A DNA stretch of 5,200 nucleotides from Thermoflexales bacterium (GTDB taxonomy: Bacteria; Chloroflexota; Anaerolineae; Fen-1058), in contig JAGOBP010000330.1 of the NCBI GenBank assembly GCA_017999195.1, positions 1 to 5,200 of the forward strand. The letters are read 5' to 3'. The notes beneath the pieces were generated by a model. That model was not told the origin of the DNA. It did no database searches and was given only the letters and a program-made list of their open reading frames with translations. Below are positions 1 to 5,199 of the stretch, piece after piece (positions within the stretch are counted from its first letter, which is position 1; every line of letters starts with the position of its first letter). Both the position numbers and the translations under genes were made by a program.

Positions 1-2
1 CC

Positions 3-56
3 GCGGCTCACGTCCGGGCCGAACTCAATGTCGTGATGCGGTATATCGATTCATGA
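3..56 (+). CDS. Probable 3' end of an unidentified plus-strand gene (partial)
   Basis: Frame 3 is open from the window edge to a TGA at 54-56 and encodes 17 residues (AAHVRAELNVVMRYIDS), which reads like an amphipathic helix at a protein C-terminus. The other two plus frames are less protein-like: frame 1 stops at 34-36 and frame 2 gives an Arg/Cys-rich string. The end would converge on the minus-strand clp gene, with the hairpin at 91-119 between them. The fragment is too short for a family assignment, and it could be non-coding. Confidence 0.4.
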   Translation, partial: AAHVRAELNVVMRYIDS

Positions 57-79
57 CTCGCGACCACTTGTACTAACCC

Positions 80-119
80 CAACAAAACTCGAAGCCGACT
101 AAGTGCATCAGTCGGCTTC
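80..119 (-). terminator. Rho-independent terminator of the clp-like gene
   Basis: A perfect 10-bp stem (GAAGCCGACT at 91-100 pairs with AGTCGGCTTC at 110-119) closes a 9-nt loop. Read on the minus strand, the stem is followed after GAG by TTTTGTT. It lies 28 bases past the clp stop codon at 148-150. On the plus strand the hairpin is followed by ATCACTTCAC with no T-run, so it should terminate efficiently only the minus-strand transcript. Confidence 0.8.
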
Positions 120-147
120 ATCACTTCACATGAGCACTCAACGATCC

Positions 148-2328
148 TCAATCCACAAACTTCAGCGCGTCTCCTGCCACCTCAATCTTGATCTTCGTCC
201 CGGCGCTCGGATTCTTATCCAGCAGATAATCGGCCAACGGTTCACGCACGTACTTCTGAATGATCCTGCGTAAAGGCCGCGCGCCCCATTCGGGATGATC
301 GTTCTTACTCATTAGCCACACGCGGGCGGCTTCGGTGATGTCCAAAGTCAAGCCGCGTTCAGCCGCCAACTTCAATTCCTTCTTCAACAGCAAGTCCAAA
401 ATCTTGCGCACCGCTTCCGGCGAGAGCGCATTGAACATGATGATCTCATCCAGGCGATTAAGGAACTCCGGGCGGAAGTGCTGCTTCACGACCTCCATCG
501 CTAATTCCTCCGCCTGCTCTTCGCCCAAGGCTTGATCGACCAGGAACTTCGCGCCGAGGTTGCTGGTGAGGATGATCACGGCATCGCTGAACTTGGCCAC
601 GCGTCCCTGCCCGTCCGTTAAGCGACCTTCGTCCATCATTTGCAGCAGCACATCCAGAATGCGCGGATGAGCTTTCTCGCATTCGTCGAACAACACGATC
701 GAGTACGGCTCTTGCCGCACACGTTCGGTCAACTGTCCGCCGCCTTCAAAGCCCACGTAACCGGGCGCGGAGCCGATTAAGCGATTGAGCGAATCTTCTT
801 GTTGATACTCCGTCATATCCAGCGCGATCAAATTATCTTCGCTGCCAAACATGAATTCAGCCAGCGCCTTGGCCAATTCGGTTTTGCCCACGCCGGTCGG
901 GCCAAGAAAGAGAAACGAACCGATCGGGCGTTTGGGATCTTTCAGACCCACGCGCGCGGTCTTCACGGCGCGGCTCACGGCCAGCACCGCCTCATCCTGC
1001 CCGATGATGCGGCTCTTGATAAACTCGGCCATTTGCGCGTACTTCGTGCGTTCATCCTGACCCAACTTCGTCGCGGGAATGCCCGTCATCTGACTCAAGG
1101 CCAGCATCACGTCATCGGGATCGAGGGTGGCATCGGGCTTGGCTTCGGGTCGATAGGCCAATTCAGTTTGCGTGGACATGCGCACGAGCGCTGCCGATCG
1201 ATGCAGCAACTTCACGGCCGCGCCGGGCAGTGCCTCACTCGATAGATACCGTCCCGCCATCACGGCCACGGTGCTGGGCGAACCGGACGCAATCGACAGG
1301 CCATACTCATTTTCAAATTGCGGCTTCAAAACGCCTAGAATTCCAGTGGTTTCCTCGTTCGTCGCATTGGGCACACGCAGGACGTACACGCCGGTCAGCG
1401 ACTTCAGACTCTCGTTGTATTCGGCCTCGGTCGCCGTCGCGATCACGATCGGGTCTTTGTCCAAAAACGCCTTCTGCACCACATTCTTGATCTTGTCCGC
1501 GATAAAGCGATCAAAGAAACGCGCGACGTTGGGCAAAAACAACGCGCCGCCGATCGCTTGTTTCACGCCCGCCCGTAACGCCTCCACTGGATTATCCAGC
1601 AGTGCGGATTCGGCAATCTCAATCAGCGAGGCCACGCCCTGCGGCCCTTTGCCTTCCGCGATCAGCAGCGCCAACGAATACGCCAACGACTTGCGGCCGC
1701 TGCCCGCATTGCCGACGAGCAGCACATGGCGATTACCTGATTGCGATAGAACGCTGATCATTTCTCGCAACAACGTTTCCCGAAAAAACATCGGCGTCAG
1801 CACACCCGATCGGGCGTCGGCGGCCCAATCGCGCGTGGTCATGCGCTTGGCAATCGATCGATCTTTCAAGTATGGTGTCAGCGCTTGCGGCGTGATGCCG
1901 CGCGTTTGCAACAAGCCCGCCGTACTGATGCCCGCCGTCGCAAACGCGGAGAGCAAATGCTCCGTGCCGATCCACACCTCATCGTTGGCCTGCGCGATGG
2001 TCAACGCATCATCGATGGCCTTGAGCAATTCATCGGAGAGTTGAATTGACGCGCCGGTATCGAGCGTAAAAATAAAATCGGCGGGCCGCGCCTCACGCAT
2101 CTTGATCTGATTAAGCGCGGCCTGATCGACATCGCTCAATTTGAAGCCGCGTTCTTGCGCAATCTTATCGAGCATGCGCCGCGCCGAAGTATCCGGCGTG
2201 CGGATCAAGCCGATCAGCACGATTTCCGGCATCAGCACGCGCTTGCCGACGGTGGTCATGATCTTGGCGGACTCGTTGAGAATCAGGGACGTGTGTTTGG
2301 AAAGTAAGTTTGGATTGAGTGTACCCAT
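148..2328 (-). CDS. Hsp100/Clp AAA+ unfoldase with degenerate first ATPase domain (ClpB/ClpA-like)
   Basis: This 726-residue cytoplasmic Hsp100/Clp-family protein would be expected to thread and remodel protein substrates with ATP energy. In order it has a double Clp-N repeat (about 5-155), AAA+ D1 (about 180-385), a short linker (385-430) and AAA+ D2 with D2-small domain (about 435-726). D2 is canonical: Walker A GPTGVGKT (476-483), pore loop GYVG (523-526), Walker B IVLFDE (544-549), sensor-1 TSN (588-590), arginine-finger segment FRPEFLNR (618-625) and sensor-2 GAR (682-684). D1 is collinear with the family but reads GNAGSGRKS (206-214, Lys to Arg at the Walker A position) and LFLPN where LFIDE is expected (263-267). 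It also lacks the KYRGE pore loop and the ERRF finger. No 60-125-residue coiled-coil M domain follows D1, and no ClpP-docking IGF/IGL loop is seen after sensor-1 (591-617), so partnership with ClpP is unlikely. The gene is shorter than ClpB (about 860) and near ClpA length. The ATG at 2326-2328 is chosen because an in-frame TAA lies only 12 bases upstream and Clp-N begins at once; no Shine-Dalgarno is visible. Family is certain; the specific role is unknown. Confidence 0.93.
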   Translation of the reverse strand: MGTLNPNLLSKHTSLILNESAKIMTTVGKRVLMPEIVLIGLIRTPDTSARRMLDKIAQERGFKLSDVDQAALNQIKMREARPADFIFTLDTGASIQLSDELLKAIDDALTIAQANDEVWIGTEHLLSAFATAGISTAGLLQTRGITPQALTPYLKDRSIAKRMTTRDWAADARSGVLTPMFFRETLLREMISVLSQSGNRHVLLVGNAGSGRKSLAYSLALLIAEGKGPQGVASLIEIAESALLDNPVEALRAGVKQAIGGALFLPNVARFFDRFIADKIKNVVQKAFLDKDPIVIATATEAEYNESLKSLTGVYVLRVPNATNEETTGILGVLKPQFENEYGLSIASGSPSTVAVMAGRYLSSEALPGAAVKLLHRSAALVRMSTQTELAYRPEAKPDATLDPDDVMLALSQMTGIPATKLGQDERTKYAQMAEFIKSRIIGQDEAVLAVSRAVKTARVGLKDPKRPIGSFLFLGPTGVGKTELAKALAEFMFGSEDNLIALDMTEYQQEDSLNRLIGSAPGYVGFEGGGQLTERVRQEPYSIVLFDECEKAHPRILDVLLQMMDEGRLTDGQGRVAKFSDAVIILTSNLGAKFLVDQALGEEQAEELAMEVVKQHFRPEFLNRLDEIIMFNALSPEAVRKILDLLLKKELKLAAERGLTLDITEAARVWLMSKNDHPEWGARPLRRIIQKYVREPLADYLLDKNPSAGTKIKIEVAGDALKFVD

Positions 2329-2330
2329 AG

Positions 2331-2372
2331 TTGGATGTTAGAGATTGGATGTTGGAAGTTGGACGTAGCGCC
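2331..2372. repeat. Three tandem 14-nt units (TTGGATGTT type) next to the clp start
   Basis: The units are TTGGATGTTAGAGA (2331-2344), TTGGATGTTGGAAG (2345-2358) and a decayed TTGGACGTAGCGCC (2359-2372). The array starts two bases upstream of the clp start codon and so occupies the region where its ribosome-binding site should be. Units 1 and 2 share their first nine bases exactly; unit 3 keeps TTGGA and then CGT in place of TGT. It may be a simple expansion or a regulatory site. Confidence 0.6.
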
Positions 2373-2392
2373 AGATGGCATCTTGCGCCACA

Positions 2393-2421
2393 AGGGTAAC
2401 ACGAAACAAAAGAAGCATCAA
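2393..2421 (-). promoter_or_regulatory. Weak candidate sigma-70-type promoter for the clp-like gene
   Basis: On the minus strand there is TTGATG (2416-2421) and, after exactly 17 bases, TACCCT (2393-2398), which would start transcription about 60 bases upstream of the clp ATG. Both boxes are imperfect. An alternative is TATGAT at 2438-2443, which has no convincing -35. I see no CIRCE (HrcA) or HAIR (HspR) heat-shock operator between the genes. Confidence 0.25.
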
Positions 2422-2462
2422 ACGCCGAATGATCCACATCATACGCGGCGGCACACTTTGGG

Positions 2463-2468
2463 TATAAT
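2463..2468 (+). promoter_or_regulatory. -10 box of the radical SAM gene
   Basis: A perfect TATAAT preceded by TTTGGG lies 47 bases upstream of the radical SAM ATG, predicting a transcript start near 2475 and a leader of about 40 bases. The -35 position (around 2440-2445) reads CATACG and is a poor match, so an activator or a relaxed -35 is possible. Confidence 0.55.
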
Positions 2469-2504
2469 CTTATTCACTGGGTTAGTAGATTCGCAGACGC
2501 TGAC

Positions 2505-2509
2505 AGGAG
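2505..2509 (+). promoter_or_regulatory. Shine-Dalgarno site of the radical SAM gene
   Basis: AGGAG lies six bases before the ATG at 2516-2518. It fixes the start and confirms that the N-terminal AbrB-like segment belongs to the protein, since the next cysteine-rich part begins only at residue 65. It contrasts with the two flanking genes, neither of which shows a recognisable site. Confidence 0.8.
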
Positions 2510-2515
2510 CAGGGC

Positions 2516-3772
2516 ATGGTTTCAACCAAACAGGCGACATGGGCAGAGGTAGACGAGCAAGGCCGATTAATTTTGCCGCCCGAACTGGCCAAGCAGTACG
2601 GACTAATTCCGGGCGCGAAGGTGCGCGTGGACCACGCCGACAATGTCGTGCGCTTACATCGCCCGCTGTCGCAGTTGACGCGCCTCTACGTGGAGCCGAC
2701 CGATCACTGCAACCTCGATTGTGTGACGTGCTATCGCAACAACTGGAGTGAAGCGCTGGGCCGCATGACGGACGCCACCTATCAACGCATCCTCGACGGC
2801 GTGCGCGACGTTGATCCCAAACCGACGATCTTCTTCGGCGGCATCGGCGAACCGACACTGCACACCCGCCTGCCCGAGTGGATCGCGCAAGCCAAAGCGT
2901 TGGGCTGCCGCGTCGAGATGATTACGAATGGCACGCTGCTCGATGAAAAGAAATCGCGCCAGTTGATCGACGCGGGGCTGGATTTGTTGTGGGTCTCGAT
3001 CGATGGAGCCACGCCCGAACACTTCGGCGATGTGCGGCTGGGCGCGGAACTGCCCAAAATCCTCGATAATCTCAAGATTTTTCGGCGTTTGCGCGGCGGC
3101 GGTCACTTCCCCAAACCGGAGATCGGCGTGGCCTTCGTGGCGATGAAGCGCAACATCAACGATCTGCCAGAGGTGCTGCGCATGGCGCGTCGCCTGGGCG
3201 CGATGCACTTCAAAGTCAGCAATGTGCTCGCCATCGACGACGAACTCAAAGGCGAGATGCTATATGAAAGCGCGAGCAATGACATCAGTTTCATGACCTC
3301 GGCCTACACGCCGCGTCTGTCCCTGCCCAAGATGCCCTTCACCGACGAAACAAAAGACGCGCTGGTTGAAGCGTTTCGCAGCGGCTACAACGTCAACTTC
3401 GCGGGCAGCAGTTTTGCGGGGTCCAACGATGTGTGTAACTTCATTGAGAGCGGTTCGATGACGGTGGCGTGGAACGGCGCGGTCAGCCCGTGCCTGCCCT
3501 TGATGCACACGCATACGCACCTCATCAAAGGCCACTGGCGCATGTCGCGCGCGCATCACATCGGCAATGTGAACAAGCGCGAATTATTGGACTTGTGGAA
3601 CGATCAAGCCTATGTGCAGTATCGCCAGCATGTGCAAGGCTTTGCGTTTGCGCCCTGTACCTTCTGCGGCGGCTGCGAACTGCTGGACGGCAACGAAGAA
3701 GACTGTGTGGGCAATACCTTCCCGGCCTGCGGCGGTTGTCTGTGGGCGCAAGGTCTGGTGCAGTGCCCGTAA
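2516..3772 (+). CDS. Radical SAM/SPASM-type maturase with N-terminal AbrB-like domain
   Basis: This 418-residue protein is predicted to cleave S-adenosylmethionine reductively at a [4Fe-4S] cluster and start radical chemistry on an unknown, probably peptide or protein, substrate. Residues 9-49 form a SpoVT/AbrB-like swapped-hairpin segment (VDEQGRLILPPELAKQYGL, then PGAKVRV). The radical SAM core follows (about 54-270), with the cluster motif CNLDCVTC (Cys65, Cys69, Cys72), GGIGEP (108-113) for SAM binding, ITNGTLL, and LWVSIDGA on a later strand. The C-terminus has Cys307-x13-Gly321-x4-Cys326, the SPASM opening, then Cys381, 384, 387, 397, 405, 408 and 417, enough for two auxiliary Fe-S clusters although the spacing after Cys384 departs from the usual CX2CX5CX3C. 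The phrases YVEPTDHCNLDC, RNNWSEALG and the AbrB-like start resemble, from memory, the family named tungsten cofactor oxidoreductase radical SAM maturase; such genes normally sit beside an aldehyde:ferredoxin oxidoreductase-type gene, and none is visible here. It has its own promoter and AGGAG site and lies 18 bases before the kinase. Radical SAM assignment is certain; the subfamily is tentative. Confidence 0.93.
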   Translation: MVSTKQATWAEVDEQGRLILPPELAKQYGLIPGAKVRVDHADNVVRLHRPLSQLTRLYVEPTDHCNLDCVTCYRNNWSEALGRMTDATYQRILDGVRDVDPKPTIFFGGIGEPTLHTRLPEWIAQAKALGCRVEMITNGTLLDEKKSRQLIDAGLDLLWVSIDGATPEHFGDVRLGAELPKILDNLKIFRRLRGGGHFPKPEIGVAFVAMKRNINDLPEVLRMARRLGAMHFKVSNVLAIDDELKGEMLYESASNDISFMTSAYTPRLSLPKMPFTDETKDALVEAFRSGYNVNFAGSSFAGSNDVCNFIESGSMTVAWNGAVSPCLPLMHTHTHLIKGHWRMSRAHHIGNVNKRELLDLWNDQAYVQYRQHVQGFAFAPCTFCGGCELLDGNEEDCVGNTFPACGGCLWAQGLVQCP

Positions 3773-3790
3773 CTGGTTATAATAACCAGT
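3772..3790. promoter_or_regulatory. Perfect 19-bp palindrome with embedded TATAAT, operator/promoter of the kinase gene
   Basis: ACTGGTTAT (3772-3780) and ATAACCAGT (3782-3790) are perfect reverse complements around a single central A. The element runs from the last base of the radical SAM stop codon to the base before the kinase ATG. TATAAT sits at its centre (3778-3783), seven bases before the ATG, so a transcript starting at the usual distance would be leaderless or nearly so. A dyad covering a -10 box is what a repressor operator looks like. The -35 region (about 3755-3760, CTGGTG) is weak. A terminator is unlikely because the loop would be too small and no T-run follows. Confidence 0.55.
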
Positions 3791-4927
3791 ATGACCCTGC
3801 TAGACGTTATCCTCATCATCGCCGTGATTGTCTTGGGCGCACAGGTCTGGCGCATGCGCCAGGCGCGACGCGCCATCCAGGATCAGCTGGACGACTACGC
3901 CGCGCAAGCGAGTGATCTCACGGATCAGCTGCACCACGTTGAGGCGCGCGCCACCGCGTTGACCAACGGCCCGCCGCATCCCCTGCTCGTGATCGACACA
4001 GTCGGCACCATCCAACTGGCCAACGCCCGCGCGCGCGACGTGTTGGGCCAGAACCTGATCGGCCAGACCGTGATCGAAGCCACGCGCTCGCACGAGATCG
4101 ATGCAGTGGTGCAGGCGGCGCTCAATCACCATCAAATTACGGAGCAGCCCGTCACGTGGAATATCCGCCCCTACTTCGTGCGTGTCGTGCCCATTGAAAA
4201 CGGCGGCGCAGTGATCGTGTTGGAAGACCAAACCGAGTTGCACCGTCTGGAACGCGTGCGCCGCGACTTCGTCGCCAACGTCTCGCATGAATTACGCACG
4301 CCCTTAGCTTCAATTCGTTTGCTCATCGAAACGCTGTTGGCCGGCGCAAAAGATGACCCTGAAGTCTCAGTCCGCATGCTCAATCAAGTCATCGGCGAAG
4401 TGGAAGCGTTGACGCAGTTAGCACAGGAATTGCTGGATCTGTCGATGATTGAAGCGGGCCAGATGCCGATGAAAATGGCGCGGGCCGAACTGCGCGAAGT
4501 GATCGACGAACAACTTTATCACTTCGAACCGCAAGCCCAGCAAAAACAGATCGCGCTCAGCAACACCGCCCCGATCGGCCTGTCTGCCCAGCTCGATCGC
4601 AAGTTGATCGGGCGCGTGCTGGGCAATCTCATTCACAACGCCATCAAGTTTACGCCTAAAAATGGGCAGATCACCATCAGCGCGGAAGCCACGGCGGAGA
4701 AGATCACGGTGAGTGTGCGCGATACCGGCGCGGGCATCCCGCCTGAGGATTTGCCGCGCATCTTCGAGCGCTTCTACAAGGTCGATCAGGCCCGCGGCAA
4801 AAGCGGCACCGGTTTGGGACTCGCCATCGCGCGGCACGTTGTCGAAGCGCATGGCGGAAAGATTTGGGCAGAGAGTAAACCGGGCAAGGGCGCGGTGTTT
4901 TACTTTACGATCCCGGTCAGGAAATAG
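3791..4927 (+). CDS. PhoR-like membrane-anchored PAS sensor histidine kinase
   Basis: This 378-residue sensor kinase of a two-component system should autophosphorylate on histidine and pass the phosphate to a response regulator. A single hydrophobic segment (residues 3-20) anchors it, followed by arginines 21-27 that predict a cytoplasmic body. A likely coiled-coil linker (about 24-58) leads into a PAS domain (about 60-148, LLVIDTVGTIQLANARARDV near its start), then HisKA with the H-box FVANVSHELRTP (phospho-acceptor His166), and HATPase_c with N-box NLIHNAIKF (279-287), G1 box DTGAGIP (311-317), F-box FERFY (325-329) and G2 box GTGLGLAIA (339-347). All catalytic motifs are intact. There is essentially no extracytoplasmic sensor domain, so the signal is probably read in the cytoplasm by PAS or through a membrane partner, as in PhoR-type kinases. 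The ATG at 3791 is supported by the transmembrane segment that follows directly, despite lacking a Shine-Dalgarno. No response regulator is present in the window: the preceding gene is the radical SAM enzyme and the next appears to be on the opposite strand, so it is an orphan kinase here. Confidence 0.95.
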   Translation: MTLLDVILIIAVIVLGAQVWRMRQARRAIQDQLDDYAAQASDLTDQLHHVEARATALTNGPPHPLLVIDTVGTIQLANARARDVLGQNLIGQTVIEATRSHEIDAVVQAALNHHQITEQPVTWNIRPYFVRVVPIENGGAVIVLEDQTELHRLERVRRDFVANVSHELRTPLASIRLLIETLLAGAKDDPEVSVRMLNQVIGEVEALTQLAQELLDLSMIEAGQMPMKMARAELREVIDEQLYHFEPQAQQKQIALSNTAPIGLSAQLDRKLIGRVLGNLIHNAIKFTPKNGQITISAEATAEKITVSVRDTGAGIPPEDLPRIFERFYKVDQARGKSGTGLGLAIARHVVEAHGGKIWAESKPGKGAVFYFTIPVRK

Positions 4928-4948
4928 AGCGTACCGGAGACGAAATTT

Positions 4949-5122
4949 GATCCACGAAGGAACACTAAGTTTCTTCGGTTCTTGCGGGTTTAGCGGGAAA
5001 TTGTAGGGCGGCTTTCTTAGCCGCCGCTAGCGGCGCGTATGGAAACGCGCCCTACAGTGCGACAATCCTGTTCAAGTCGAAAGAGTTGTTTTTCTTCGTG
5101 ACCTTGGTGTACTTCGTGGATC
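4949..5122. repeat. Nested inverted-repeat intergenic element (GATCCACGAAG arms)
   Basis: GATCCACGAAG (4949-4959) is repeated in perfect inverted orientation as CTTCGTGGATC (5112-5122). The similarity continues inward imperfectly: ACACTAAG after the left arm matches ACACCAAG read inward from the right. The smaller multi-hairpin element at 5002-5056 sits between the arms. No protein is evident in this gap between the kinase and the next gene, and no clear target-site duplication flanks the arms. It may be a MITE-like or REP-like insertion, or two copies of a short dispersed repeat in opposite orientation. Confidence 0.55.
5002..5056. repeat. 55-bp multi-hairpin REP/MITE-like element
   Basis: The outer arms TGTAGGGCG (5002-5010) and CGCCCTACA (5048-5056) are perfect inverted repeats. 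Inside are a hairpin GGCGGCT/AGCCGCC (5007-5013 with 5019-5025, loop TTCTT), a perfect 14-bp palindrome CGCCGCTAGCGGCG (5022-5035), and a hairpin GGCGCGT/ACGCGCC (5032-5038 with 5045-5051, loop ATGGAA). These stems are mutually exclusive with the outer one in part, so the element can fold as one long stem or as two side-by-side hairpins. This layout is typical of repetitive extragenic palindromes; no T-run follows, so it is not an obvious intrinsic terminator, though it could shield the 3' end of the kinase mRNA. Confidence 0.65.
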
Positions 5123-5133
5123 GATATTTTTCA

Positions 5134-5199
5134 TCATTGCAAGCTGCGCATAATTTCAACGGCTTCATCTAACGACAGCCCCTGCCCCCTAGCCCAAGC
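5134..5199 (-). CDS. Probable C-terminal end of a minus-strand gene (partial)
   Basis: On the minus strand an open frame enters from the right edge and ends at TGA (5134-5136), giving 21 residues that start AWARGQG and end LSLDEAVEIMRSLQ. The Trp-Ala-x-Gly-x-x-L-[ST]-L-[DE]-[EQ]-A pattern recalls, from memory, the C-terminal tails of large bacterial regulators with AAA/TPR repeats (LuxR-, BTAD- or adenylate-cyclase-type), but this is only a resemblance. The frame on the same strand beginning one base earlier stops immediately. It converges on the kinase gene across the repeat region. Function cannot be assigned from so short a piece. Confidence 0.5.
   Translation of the reverse strand, partial: AWARGQGLSLDEAVEIMRSLQ

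Noticed and set aside
1680..1725. Possible frameshift or sequencing error explaining the odd Walker A of the Clp D1
   Set aside because: The codons read cleanly in one frame (GGC AAT GCG GGC AGC GGC CGC AAG), the segment is the same length as normal D1 motifs, and the frame stays correct on both sides; the Walker B change is independent.
1172..2044. 290-codon plus-strand open frame opposite the clp-like gene
   Set aside because: It lies wholly antisense to a clear Clp coding sequence, its translation is Ser/Arg/Pro-rich with no recognisable domain, and GC-rich coding DNA commonly leaves such open frames on the other strand.
2368..2390. Operator-like imperfect dyad and GCGCCA direct repeat between the divergent genes
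   Set aside because: GCGCCA occurs at 2368-2373 and 2385-2390 and short GATG/CATC arms lie between them, but the mismatches and short arms are within what chance gives in GC-rich DNA.
2329..2515. Heat-shock operator (CIRCE or HAIR) controlling the clp-like gene
   Set aside because: Neither TTAGCACTC-N9-GAGTGCTAA nor CTTGAGT-N7-ACTCAAG, nor a close variant, is present.
2654..3208. Minus-strand open frame of 184 codons within the radical SAM gene
   Set aside because: It is a shadow of the real gene: its translation is low in structure-like patterns and the opposite strand carries all radical SAM motifs.
3772..3790. Palindrome as an intrinsic terminator of the radical SAM gene
   Set aside because: The stem is AT-rich, the dyad has only one central base so the hairpin loop would need to melt several pairs, and no T-run follows.
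4418..4852. Minus-strand open frame of 144 codons within the histidine kinase gene
   Set aside because: It is antisense to intact HisKA and HATPase motifs and has no start signal or recognisable family.
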